NCBI GenBank assembly: GCA_003389325.1
Contig: QQVE01000053.1
Location: forward strand, 225,050-289,049
DNA: 64,000 nt
Source of the DNA: Planctomycetota bacterium
GTDB taxonomy: Bacteria; Planctomycetota; Planctomycetia; Pirellulales; PALSA-1355
Direction of reading: 5' to 3'
Positions 25,680 through 33,373 of this stretch are shown here, piece after piece. Numbering within the stretch: the first letter of the stretch is position 1; the number at the start of each line of letters is the position of its first letter. Under the pieces are notes generated by a model that was given only the letters and a program-made list of their open reading frames with translations, did not search any database and was not told where the DNA came from. The position numbers were made by a program, and so were the translations under genes.

Positions 25680-26546
25680 ATGCCCCGAATCGTGCGCGCC
25701 GGGTTGATCCAGGCCACCCTCTGCGAGCCGGCCACCTCGTCGGTCGACAAGATCAAGCTGGCCATGATCGAAAAGCACGAGGCGCTCATCGCCCGGGCCG
25801 TCGATCAAGGGGCGCAGATGATCTGCCTGCAGGAACTGTTCTACGGCCCTTACTTCTGCGCCGAGCAGGAGACCAAGTGGTACGACCTCACCGAGCGCGT
25901 GCCCGAGGGCCCCACCACGCAGCGGTTTCTCGAGATCTCGAAGAAGCACGGCATCGTCCTGGTGCTGCCCGTCTACGAAGTGGAGCACACCGGCATTTAC
26001 TACAACACGGCGGCCGTGCTCGAAGCAGGCAACTACCTGGGCAAGTTTCGCAAGATGCACATTCCGCAGGTGGCGCCCGGCTTCTGGGAGAAGTTCTACT
26101 TCCGCCCCGGCAATCTCGGCTATCCGGTGTTCGAAACGCGGCTGGCGCAGGTCGGCGTCTACATCTGCTACGACCGGCACTTTCCCGAGGGGGCCCGCTG
26201 CCTGGGATTGAACGGGGCCGAGATCGTTTTCAACCCGTCGGCCACCGTGGCCGGGCTGTCGGAATATCTGTGGAAGCTCGAGCAGCCGGCCCATGCCGCG
26301 GCCAACGGCTACTTCGTCGGCGCGATCAATCGCCCGGGCTGGGAAGAGCCCTGGCGAATCGGCGAGTTCTACGGCCAAAGCTACTTCTGCGATCCGCGCG
26401 GCCAGATGATCGCCACCGGCGCACGCGACACCGACGACATCGTCGTGGCCGATCTCGACATGGACATGATTCGCGAAGTGCGCAACACCTGGCAGTTCTA
26501 TCGCGATCGCCGCCCCGAAACCTACGGCGCGATCACGGCGCTCTAA
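25680..26546 (+). CDS. Beta-ureidopropionase (N-carbamoyl-beta-alanine amidohydrolase)
   Basis: The 288-residue nitrilase-superfamily enzyme hydrolyses N-carbamoyl-beta-alanine or N-carbamoyl-3-aminoisobutyrate to the beta-amino acid, CO2 and NH3. The catalytic triad is visible: Glu in ICLQELFYGPYF, Lys in KFRKMHIPQVAPGFWEK and Cys in VGVYICYDRHFPEGAR. The sequences around these match beta-ureidopropionase or N-carbamoylputrescine amidase; the dihydropyrimidinase 150 bases downstream favours the former. GGAG lies 8 bases before the ATG. The 149-base gap upstream is shared with divergent mmsA and should hold both promoters. Confidence 0.9.
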   Translation: MPRIVRAGLIQATLCEPATSSVDKIKLAMIEKHEALIARAVDQGAQMICLQELFYGPYFCAEQETKWYDLTERVPEGPTTQRFLEISKKHGIVLVLPVYEVEHTGIYYNTAAVLEAGNYLGKFRKMHIPQVAPGFWEKFYFRPGNLGYPVFETRLAQVGVYICYDRHFPEGARCLGLNGAEIVFNPSATVAGLSEYLWKLEQPAHAAANGYFVGAINRPGWEEPWRIGEFYGQSYFCDPRGQMIATGARDTDDIVVADLDMDMIREVRNTWQFYRDRRPETYGAITAL

Positions 26547-26568
26547 TCCAACGCACAAGACACCCCGT

Positions 26569-26647
26569 GACACCAGCCCGAAGCGCAAGCGAGGGTTTTC
26601 GACCACCGGAAACACGTTTTCCCTCGCTTGCGCTTCGGGCTCGTGTC
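26569..26647. repeat. Intergenic palindrome, family A copy 1
   Basis: Two perfect 21-base arms (26575-26595 and 26621-26641) beginning AGCCCGAAGCGC are separated by a 25-base loop. After one mismatched pair the outer GACAC/GTGTC pairs as well. It begins 22 bases after the beta-ureidopropionase stop and lies before dihydropyrimidinase, so it is transcribed as a long hairpin between the two genes. A second copy with a different loop is at 28557. Confidence 0.85.
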
Positions 26648-26693
26648 GGATACAAATCGCCGACCACTAACCGTCCGGTCTTGAGGTTCTCAC

Positions 26694-28076
26694 ATGGCGC
26701 TTTTGATCAAGAACGGCGAAATCGTCACTCCCGATGCCCGCTTCCAGGGCGACGTGCTCTGCCAGGGCGAAACCATCACCGCCGTGGGCACGGGGCTCGC
26801 TGCGCCCGACGATTGCGACGTGATCGACGCCTCGGGCAAGTACGTCTTTCCCGGTTTCATCGATCCGCACGTGCACATCTACCTGCCGTTCATGGGCACC
26901 TATGCCAAAGACACCTACGAAACGGCCAGCCGCGCGGCACTGGTCGGCGGCACCACGACGCTCATTGAAATGGTCTGCCCGGGCCGCGAGGAAGATCCGC
27001 TGGAAGCCTACGAGCTGTGGAAGTCGAAGGCCGCGGGTCAATCGGCCTGCGACTACACGTTTCACATGGGGGTGACCGCCTACGACGATGGCCGTCGCGA
27101 GTTGCTCGAGCGGATCGTCAAGGACGGGACGGCTTCGTTCAAGATCTTCCTGGCCTACAAGGGCGCCCTGGGCATTGATGATACGGAGCTGTTCAGCATA
27201 CTCGAGCTGGCCCGGCGGCTCGGTGTGATCGTCACGGCCCACTGCGAAAACGCGGAGCTGGTGGCCCAACTGCAAGCCTGGCTCCTGAGCCAAGGCAAGA
27301 CGGGGCCCGAGTGGCACGAGCCGTCGCGCCCGCCGAGCGTCGAAGGCGAGGGCGTGCAGCACCTGGCCACGTTCGCCGAGTTGACCGGGGCCCACACGTA
27401 CGTCGTGCACACCTCCTGTGCCGACGCGCTCGATGCGGCCCGGCGAGCCCGGCGGCGGGGCGTGCGGATGTGGGTCGAAGCCGTGATCCCGCACCTGGTG
27501 CTCGATCACTCTTACACACAGCGGCCCGACGGATCGAAGTACGTGATGTCGCCGCCCTTGCGCGAGATTTCGCATCAGCATGCCCTGTGGAACGCCGTCC
27601 GCTCGGGCGACGTCCACACCGTGGCCACCGACCACGCCCCGTTCGACTTCGAGGCCCAGAAGCAGAAAATGGGCAGCGGCGACTTCACCAAGATCCCCAA
27701 CGGCATCCCCAGCGTCGAAGACCGCGTGCACCTGCTCTACACCCACGGCGTGGCCACCGGGCGGATCGACCTGCACCGGTTCGTCGACCTGGTTTCCACC
27801 CGAGCCGCGCAACTGTTCGGCCTGTTCCCTCGCAAAGGCGCCATCCAGCCCGGCGCCGATGCGGACCTGGTGATCTTCGACCCCGCCTATCGCGGCACGA
27901 TCACCGCCGACAAGCAGTTGATGAACGTCGACTACAGTGCATTCGAAGGATGGCCGTTGGAGGGCCGCAGCGAAACCGTGACCGTCCGCGGCCGCGTGCA
28001 GGTGCGCGACGGCAAGTTCGTTGGCTCAAAAGACCACGGCGAATTGCTCCGCCGCGAGCCGACGCACGGGGCGTGA
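26694..28076 (+). CDS. Dihydropyrimidinase (D-hydantoinase family)
   Basis: The 460-residue cyclic amidohydrolase opens 5,6-dihydrouracil or dihydrothymine to the N-carbamoyl beta-amino acid. Metal ligands are evident: GFIDPHVHIYLPF, the carboxylated Lys in SFKIFLAYKG, His in VTAHCENAEL, His in YVVHTSCADAL and Asp in TVATDHAPFDF. NGIPSVEDRV and GADADLVIFDP complete the family pattern. GAGG precedes the ATG by 9 bases. It follows beta-ureidopropionase on the same strand, separated by the family A palindrome. Hydantoinase or allantoinase activity is possible from sequence alone, but the neighbours favour pyrimidine breakdown. Confidence 0.92.
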   Translation: MALLIKNGEIVTPDARFQGDVLCQGETITAVGTGLAAPDDCDVIDASGKYVFPGFIDPHVHIYLPFMGTYAKDTYETASRAALVGGTTTLIEMVCPGREEDPLEAYELWKSKAAGQSACDYTFHMGVTAYDDGRRELLERIVKDGTASFKIFLAYKGALGIDDTELFSILELARRLGVIVTAHCENAELVAQLQAWLLSQGKTGPEWHEPSRPPSVEGEGVQHLATFAELTGAHTYVVHTSCADALDAARRARRRGVRMWVEAVIPHLVLDHSYTQRPDGSKYVMSPPLREISHQHALWNAVRSGDVHTVATDHAPFDFEAQKQKMGSGDFTKIPNGIPSVEDRVHLLYTHGVATGRIDLHRFVDLVSTRAAQLFGLFPRKGAIQPGADADLVIFDPAYRGTITADKQLMNVDYSAFEGWPLEGRSETVTVRGRVQVRDGKFVGSKDHGELLRREPTHGA

Positions 28077-28100
28077 GCATCTGGCTAACGAGGTGCGACG

Positions 28101-28538
28101 ATGACTGTGGAACACGTTATTCAGATGCACATCGACGCGGGGCGAGTTCACACGGCGCTAGTCGAAGCGGCGCGCTGGGGAGAGATCGGCATGCTGACCG
28201 AGTTGCTTGACCAGGGCGTACCGATTGAGGCGAGGAGCGAGACCGGCTCAACCGCGCTCATGTTGGCCGCGTCAGGCGGCCAGACCGACGTCGTGAAACT
28301 GCTTCTCGGCCGGGGGGCCGACGTAAACGCTCGCGACGATAATCGTGGGCGGACCGCATTGATGTGGTGCCTTGCGGCCTTACATTCTGAGAAGGTGTAC
28401 CTAACGATCGTGCGTATGCTCATCGACGCTGGCGCGAAGGTCGATGTCGCTGCAAACGATGGACGCGCAGCTATCGATTTTGCCCGGACACGAGAAAGTC
28501 AGGCTCTTCTGGACGTGCTCGAATCCGCCGGGGTCTGA
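28101..28538 (+). CDS. Small ankyrin-repeat protein
   Basis: The 145-residue protein carries about three ankyrin repeats: ARWGEIGMLTELLDQGVPIE, GSTALMLAASGGQTDVVKLL and GRTALMWCLAALHSEK followed by IVRMLIDAGAKVDV. Each has the TALM/LLxxGA core of the fold. There is no signal peptide, so it is probably a cytoplasmic protein-binding module. It starts 25 bases after dihydropyrimidinase with GAGG upstream. Its codon use looks less GC-biased by eye than its neighbours, and it has no evident role in pyrimidine metabolism; it may be a passenger. Confidence 0.82.
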   Translation: MTVEHVIQMHIDAGRVHTALVEAARWGEIGMLTELLDQGVPIEARSETGSTALMLAASGGQTDVVKLLLGRGADVNARDDNRGRTALMWCLAALHSEKVYLTIVRMLIDAGAKVDVAANDGRAAIDFARTRESQALLDVLESAGV

Positions 28539-28556
28539 AGGTCGCGGGATTCAAAC

Positions 28557-28663
28557 ACTAGCCCGAATCGCAAGCGAGGGTTGCGCGCGAATCACTGGCA
28601 TCTTCGCGCGCGGCTCACCGAACGCTAAAGAGAGAACGACCCTCGCTTGCGCTTCGGGCTAGT
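28557..28663. repeat. Intergenic palindrome, family A copy 2
   Basis: The arms 28558-28580 and 28640-28662 carry the same CTAGCCCGA...GCAAGCGAGGG core as copy 1 with one mismatch. Inside, a second stem pairs CGCGCGAA with TTCGCGCG. It lies 18 bases after the ankyrin stop and 14 bases after the convergent preA stop, so it could end transcription in both directions. Confidence 0.85.
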
Positions 28664-28677
28664 ATCGATGGATTCGC

Positions 28678-29799
28678 CTACCCACGCGACAGCTCGTCCG
28701 TCTGCTTCACAAAATCATCGCCTCGCCACTCGGCGTCGGCGCGGATGGCTTGGCTTTCGGCCTTGGCGGCGGCGCGGGCGGCGGCTTGGCGCTCGACCAG
28801 GTCGTGGTGGGTGGTGAAGTACTGCAGACTGTGGCCGCGGAAGTCGTCGAGCGAGTTGAAGCCGTGCTGGTCCATGAAGGCCGACATCTCCTCGAGCATC
28901 TGGTGCACGCAGCGGTAGCCGACTTTCATCACGTAGGTGCAGACCTGCACAGTGTTGGCACCCAGCAGGATGAACTGCACGGCGTCGTTGCCACTCTCCA
29001 CACCGCCGATGCCCGATATGCTGCGGCCCGGGAATTCGTCCTTGATCAGCTTGGCCACCTCCATGCACATCCTTAGCGCCACCGGCAGCACGGCCTTGCA
29101 GGAGTAGCCGCCCATGGTGGTGTAGCCTTCGACCGTCGGCTCGGGCCGCAGCGTACCGAGGTTCACGCCGATCACGCTGCGAATCGTGTTGATGGCGCTG
29201 ATCCCCTGGCAGCCGGCCGCTAGCGCCGCCCGCGAGGGATCTTCGATGTGGGTGACGTTGGGCGTCATCTTGGCCCACACCGGCACCTTGGCCGCTTTCA
29301 TCACCCAGGAGCAGACCTCGGAGAGGATCTCAGGGTTTTCGCCCATCGCCGAACCCATCCGCCGCTCAGGCAGCCCGTGCGGGCAGGAGAAGTTGCACTC
29401 GAACGCGTCGACGCCGGCCTGTTGGCAACGGTCGATGATTTCGGACCAGGCTTCCTCGCGGTATTCCTCCATGATCGAGGCGATCAGCACGCGATCGGGG
29501 TACTTGTCCTTGATCTGCTTGAACTCGTCGATCCAGGTCTCGAACGGGCGGTCGCTGATCAACTCGATATTCTCCCAGCCGATGATCTCCTTCGAATCGG
29601 CGGTGCGCAGCCGCGCATAGCGGGGCTGGACGTTGATCACTTTCGAGGCGTCGAGGCTCACCGTCTTGCAGATCACGGCGCCCCAGCCTTCGTCGAACGC
29701 CTTGCCGATGACGTTGGCATTCGTGCCCGGGGGGCCCGAGCCGATCACGAACGGGTTGGGGAGCTTCAGTCCGTCGACGGTGGTGCTGAGATCGGCCAT
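28678..29799 (-). CDS. preA: NAD-type dihydropyrimidine dehydrogenase catalytic subunit-like (PreA)
   Basis: The 373-residue TIM-barrel flavoprotein resembles the pyrimidine-reducing domain of DPD/PreA. It has NPFVIGSGPPGTN, GAVICKTVSLD, the substrate loop ECNFSCPHGLPERRMG with the catalytic-position Cys, VWAKMTPNVTHIEDPSRAAL and SGIGGVESGNDAVQFILLGA (FMN phosphate site). It would reduce uracil or thymine to the dihydro form, feeding the dihydropyrimidinase at 26694. E. coli-type PreA carries a C-terminal 4Fe-4S module; here the protein ends in a charged helix without cysteines, and no PreT partner is in the window. ATG 29799 was chosen over 29853 because family N-termini start at the equivalent of MADLSTTVDGLKLPNP. 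Confidence 0.88.
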   Translation of the reverse strand: MADLSTTVDGLKLPNPFVIGSGPPGTNANVIGKAFDEGWGAVICKTVSLDASKVINVQPRYARLRTADSKEIIGWENIELISDRPFETWIDEFKQIKDKYPDRVLIASIMEEYREEAWSEIIDRCQQAGVDAFECNFSCPHGLPERRMGSAMGENPEILSEVCSWVMKAAKVPVWAKMTPNVTHIEDPSRAALAAGCQGISAINTIRSVIGVNLGTLRPEPTVEGYTTMGGYSCKAVLPVALRMCMEVAKLIKDEFPGRSISGIGGVESGNDAVQFILLGANTVQVCTYVMKVGYRCVHQMLEEMSAFMDQHGFNSLDDFRGHSLQYFTTHHDLVERQAAARAAAKAESQAIRADAEWRGDDFVKQTDELSRG

Positions 29800-29861
29800 G
29801 CTGGACCCACTGTTTTGCGAAGAAGCAACTGCAGGATGACTCGCTCCGCCCAAGCGCGGTC

Positions 29862-29867
29862 ATTATA
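29862..29867 (-). promoter_or_regulatory. Candidate -10 box of preA (TATAAT)
   Basis: The minus strand carries a perfect TATAAT about 60 bases upstream of the preA ATG. No good -35 hexamer is seen at 16-18 bases. It faces the opposite direction to the TACAAT box at 29901, making a compact divergent promoter region. Confidence 0.4.
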
Positions 29868-29877
29868 GCGCCTGCCG

Positions 29878-29906
29878 CTGCCAGCGCCCACGAGGCTCGA
29901 TACAAT
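29878..29906 (+). promoter_or_regulatory. Candidate promoter of the SDR/AstE-like pair
   Basis: CTGCCA (29878-29883) and TACAAT (29901-29906) are 17 bases apart, matching the sigma-70 hexamers at 4 and 5 positions. The ATG at 29949 follows 43 bases later. Confidence 0.45.
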
Positions 29907-29948
29907 CAAGATACAGCGACCGACCGCTTTCTCCGCGAGGATGCGCAG

Positions 29949-30737
29949 ATGGACATGACAGGCAAGACAGCATTGGTCACCGGCGCGGGACGCGGCATCG
30001 GCCAGGGCTGCGCGCTGGCGCTGGCCCGGGCCGGGGCCGACGTGATCGTCAACGATCGCATCGGCAGTGTCGATCTACACAAGACGGCCGACCAGATTCG
30101 GCACCTGGGCCGCCATTGCGTGACGCTGGAGTCCGACGTCTTTTACCGCGCCGGCTGCGAGGCGCTGGTGACCGACGCCCTTTCGGAAGTCGAGCGGATC
30201 GACGTGCTGGTGAGCAACCCGGCCTTCGGCGTGCGGTGCGACTTTCTCGACTACGATCCGGACGACTTCGAGCGCGTGCTGTCCGGCACGCTCACCAGCG
30301 GCTTTCACGCCAGCCAACTGGTCGCCCGGCACATGGTCGCCCGGGGCGGCGGGGGCAAGATCGTGTTCATTTCCAGCGTGCAGGGCGAGATGCCGCTGGC
30401 GCGCAGCGTGGCCTACGGCGCGGCCAAGGCCGGCTTGAATCACATGGCCCGCACGATGGCCGTCGAATTGGCCGAGCACCGCATCAACGTCAACGTAATC
30501 GAGCCCGGCTGGACCGACACGCCCGGCGAGCGCGAGTCGTTCGACGAGCACGTCATCCGCGACGAGGGGGCCAAGCTCCCCTGGGGCCGGCTCGGTACGC
30601 CCGACGACATCGGCCAGGCGGCGGTGTTCCTCGCATCCGACGCGGCCGACTACATCACTGGCGTCGTGCTGCCGGTCGACGGAGCATTTCGCTTCAAGGA
30701 CTGCCGCGCTGCCGCGGTCATTCCGGCGCGGGAGTAA
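29949..30737 (+). CDS. Short-chain dehydrogenase/reductase
   Basis: The 262-residue classical SDR has the cofactor motif TGAGRGIGQG, LVSNPAFG in place of the NNAG motif, the catalytic Ser in IVFISSVQGE, and Tyr and Lys in VAYGAAKAG. The C-terminal VIEPGWTDTPGE and ITGVVLPVDGAF fit a 3-oxoacyl-reductase or sugar-dehydrogenase type SDR. The substrate cannot be told from sequence. GAGG precedes the ATG by 8 bases. It is followed after 3 bases by the AstE-like gene and is surely co-translated with it. Confidence 0.9.
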   Translation: MDMTGKTALVTGAGRGIGQGCALALARAGADVIVNDRIGSVDLHKTADQIRHLGRHCVTLESDVFYRAGCEALVTDALSEVERIDVLVSNPAFGVRCDFLDYDPDDFERVLSGTLTSGFHASQLVARHMVARGGGGKIVFISSVQGEMPLARSVAYGAAKAGLNHMARTMAVELAEHRINVNVIEPGWTDTPGERESFDEHVIRDEGAKLPWGRLGTPDDIGQAAVFLASDAADYITGVVLPVDGAFRFKDCRAAAVIPARE

Positions 30738-30740
30738 CGG

Positions 30741-31655
30741 TTGAGCCCCTTTGAAATTGCGAACGTCGTCTTCACCGGTTCCCAGCCCGGTCCGCACTTG
30801 CTCATCACGGCCGGCGTCCACGGCGACGAGTTCGAAGGCATGGCGGCCGTGTGGCGGTTGATTGCGCGATTCTCGGCGACCGAGTCGGGCGTGGAACTCG
30901 GAGCCGGCACCCTGACGCTGGTGCCGGTCGTGAACGAGCAGGCCTTTCATCGCGGCACGCGCACCGCTGACGATGGGCTCGACCTGGCCCGCACCTGCCC
31001 GGGCGATCCCGAAGGTTCGATTACCCAGCAGGCGGCCCACGCGCTGAGCCAATTGATCGACGAAGCCGACTGCTACATCGATCTACATTCCGGCGGTCGC
31101 GAGCTTTCGGTGTGGCCCATGACCGGCTACATACTGCACGCCGATGCCGAAGTGCTCGATCGGCAGCGGGCCATGGCTCGGGCGTTTGGCCTGCCGGTGG
31201 TGTGGGGCACGTCGCCCGAACTGGAGGGCCGTTCGCTATCGGTGGCTCGCGACCTGGGCGTGCCGGCGATCTACGCCGAGTTCTACGGCTCGGGCATGTG
31301 CAATCCGCACGGCGTGGATGCCTACACCGACGGCTGTCTAAACGTGATGCGGCACCTGGGCATGATCGCCGGCGAGCCGTCCCGTAGGCCGATCGAACTC
31401 GTGGTCGAAGACCCCCGCCCCGACTCGGGGCACTTGCAGATCTGCAACCCCTCGCCCACTACCGGTTTTTTCCAGCCGGCCGTCACGCTCGGCCGGCGCG
31501 TCAGCTCCGGCGACCTGTTGGGGCGCGTGACCGACGTCACCGGCGGCGACCCCCACGAAATCCGCACGCCGCACGCCGGCCTCGTGCTCGTGCTGCGCAC
31601 GTTTGCCAGCGTAGAGAAGGGACAAACCGTCGGCGTTGTGCTGGAGACGAACTAG
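30741..31655 (+). CDS. Succinylglutamate desuccinylase/aspartoacylase (AstE/AspA)-like zinc hydrolase
   Basis: The 304-residue protein has the M14-like zinc motif GVHGDEFEG (His and Glu ligands), DLARTCPGDPEGS and the third ligand in CYIDLHSGG. YAEFYGSGM follows before a C-terminal beta domain (TTGFFQPAVTLGRRVSSGDL). Family enzymes cleave N-acyl amino acids or similar amides. The start is a TTG at 30741 with GGGAG 6 bases upstream, directly after the SDR stop. The two-gene unit suggests oxidation or reduction and deacylation of one compound, but which one is not evident. Confidence 0.85.
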   Translation: MSPFEIANVVFTGSQPGPHLLITAGVHGDEFEGMAAVWRLIARFSATESGVELGAGTLTLVPVVNEQAFHRGTRTADDGLDLARTCPGDPEGSITQQAAHALSQLIDEADCYIDLHSGGRELSVWPMTGYILHADAEVLDRQRAMARAFGLPVVWGTSPELEGRSLSVARDLGVPAIYAEFYGSGMCNPHGVDAYTDGCLNVMRHLGMIAGEPSRRPIELVVEDPRPDSGHLQICNPSPTTGFFQPAVTLGRRVSSGDLLGRVTDVTGGDPHEIRTPHAGLVLVLRTFASVEKGQTVGVVLETN

Positions 31656-31664
31656 AACGAGGAT

Positions 31665-31803
31665 GGAAACGCAAAGACGCGAAGACGCAAAGCCGCCAAC
31701 AAGACAATGTGACGACGGGCGGCGGTCAACCACCTCGTTCTTCAATCTTCTTCTCTCTCGTTCCCTCCCCTGCGGCTTTGCGCCTTGGCGTCTTTGCGTT
31801 TCC
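31665..31803. repeat. Intergenic palindrome, family B (AACGCAAAGACGC type)
   Basis: Arms 31665-31696 and 31772-31803 are 32 bases long with 2 mismatches; they carry GGAAACGCAAAGACGC and end in AAAGCCGC. The 75-base loop contains a C/T-rich stretch. It fills the gap between two convergent genes, 9 bases after the AstE-like stop and 14 bases after the propeller protein stop. Confidence 0.85.
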
Positions 31804-31817
31804 TTCCTCGTCACTCG

Positions 31818-33311
31818 TCACTCGTCGCGCAATCCCACGCACAGCAAGTGATTCCGCGTGCGGAAGTAGATCCGGCCGTCGGCGATGGCCGGGGTGGCCA
31901 GACAACTGTCGCCCAGGTCGTTCACGGCCAGCACGTTCAGCTCCGGGCTGTTTTCGAGTACGACCACGTGGCCGTTTTCGCCGACGACGTAGATCTTGCC
32001 GTCGCCGTATACGGGCGAGGCGAAGTATTCGCCGATGTTGCGAATCCGCTTCTGGTACCACAGCGGCTCGCCGTCCTTGGTGTCGAAGCAGCTCGAGATG
32101 CCGCCGCCCTTGACGACCAACATTCGCCCGTCGACCACCAGCGGCGACACGATGTGATCCGGCGCCCGGCTCTCGTGCTTCCATAACAGGTGCGAGTCGG
32201 TCACGTCGCCGCGGCCGCCGCCGCGCACGGCCAGAATGAACTGATCGGAAGCGTCGGCCGCGTTGTAGCGGGCCCCGGCGAAGTTGTCGGCCACGAGGAA
32301 CGCCTTGTCCAATTCGGCCCCTTCCAGGAAGCCGTCGCCGTTCTCGTCGCCGCGGTCGAACTTTTTCATGAACGCCTCGGGCACCTTTACCTCGCCGACG
32401 AAGGCTTGGATCTCATCTTTGTCCAGGCGGCCGTCGCTGTTGCCGGTTTCGGCCTGGTCGACGCTCACCAGCCACTGATTGGCGATGCCGCCGCTCTGCA
32501 GCGAGATATAGATAACGCCGTCGTGGCATACCGGCGTGGTCTTGATGTTGCGTAACAGCGTCCGTGCCGACCACAGCTCCTCGCCGGTGTCGGGATCGTA
32601 GCCGATGAGCTTGCCCGTGCCCGCCACGACCAACTCAGGCCCGCTGTCGGGATGGCAAATCACCGGGTGCGAGTAGTTGACGGCCATGTTGCTGCGGTCG
32701 ACCTTCCACAAGATCTCGCCGGTCTTGCAGTCGAAGGCGTACATGGCCGGCGCCAGGTCGTCGTCCTGTACGAAGATTACCTTGCCGTCGAACAGCACCG
32801 GCGACATACCCGGTCCCCACTTAAACACGAAGTACGGCACCGGCAACTCGTGCTGCCACACCGTCTTGCCGGTCTTGGCGTCGAAGGCCATCATGCCCAG
32901 CGTGCTGAAGTAGAAGTAGACGCGCTCGGCGTCGGCGGCGCAAGTGGTGGCCGCGTGGCTGTTCGTGCGATGGATTTCGACCAAGGGGCCGGTGTCCAGA
33001 TCACGATGCCAGAGGCGCTGCCCCGTGGCCGCATCGACGCAATGCAGCCGCACGGTCTCGGGCCCTTCCATCGACGAGACAAACACCCGGCCCGCGGCCA
33101 CGACCGGCGATCCGATGCCGTCGCCCATCTCGAGCGACCAGATCACGTTGTCGACATTCGAGAACTCGACCGGCAATGCGGCCTCGCCGGGGGCAATGCC
33201 CGAGCAGTTGGGCCCCCGCATCTGCGGCCAGTCCTCGGCGCGGACCAAGGCCGCGGCTGTCAGGAGAGACACTATCAACAAGAAGCAGCGGGAGGATACG
33301 CGGAGCAGCAT
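31818..33311 (-). CDS. Secreted PQQ-like beta-propeller protein with embedded EF-hands
   Basis: The 497-residue protein has a signal peptide (CFLLIVSLLTAAALVRA) followed by EDWPQMRGPNCSG, the usual start of planctomycete PQQ-like propellers. Blades are visible as repeated D..TGE.LW motifs (DAKTGKTVWQHE, DCKTGEILWKVD, DPDTGEELWSAR). In the middle are two EF-hand calcium loops, DQAETGNSDGRLDKDE and DRGDENGDGFLEGAE. The PQQ-binding catalytic residues of alcohol dehydrogenases are not obvious, so it is probably a non-enzymatic BamB-like propeller. The open frame extends to 34046 out of context; ATG 33311 has GGAG 7 bases upstream and starts the signal peptide. Confidence 0.86.
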   Translation of the reverse strand: MLLRVSSRCFLLIVSLLTAAALVRAEDWPQMRGPNCSGIAPGEAALPVEFSNVDNVIWSLEMGDGIGSPVVAAGRVFVSSMEGPETVRLHCVDAATGQRLWHRDLDTGPLVEIHRTNSHAATTCAADAERVYFYFSTLGMMAFDAKTGKTVWQHELPVPYFVFKWGPGMSPVLFDGKVIFVQDDDLAPAMYAFDCKTGEILWKVDRSNMAVNYSHPVICHPDSGPELVVAGTGKLIGYDPDTGEELWSARTLLRNIKTTPVCHDGVIYISLQSGGIANQWLVSVDQAETGNSDGRLDKDEIQAFVGEVKVPEAFMKKFDRGDENGDGFLEGAELDKAFLVADNFAGARYNAADASDQFILAVRGGGRGDVTDSHLLWKHESRAPDHIVSPLVVDGRMLVVKGGGISSCFDTKDGEPLWYQKRIRNIGEYFASPVYGDGKIYVVGENGHVVVLENSPELNVLAVNDLGDSCLATPAIADGRIYFRTRNHLLCVGLRDE

Positions 33312-33373
33312 GGCGGGTCTCCGAGGGGATCGTGCGGGCACGGGTTCCATGATAGGGTCCGTGCCCGGCGCGC

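Noticed and set aside
24815..26968. 717-codon plus-strand frame across mmsA and beta-ureidopropionase
   Set aside because: It is out of frame with both real genes and Arg-rich; no motif.
26569..28663. CRISPR array
   Set aside because: Only two palindromes 2 kb apart with no regular spacers and no cas genes; better explained as dispersed intergenic repeats.
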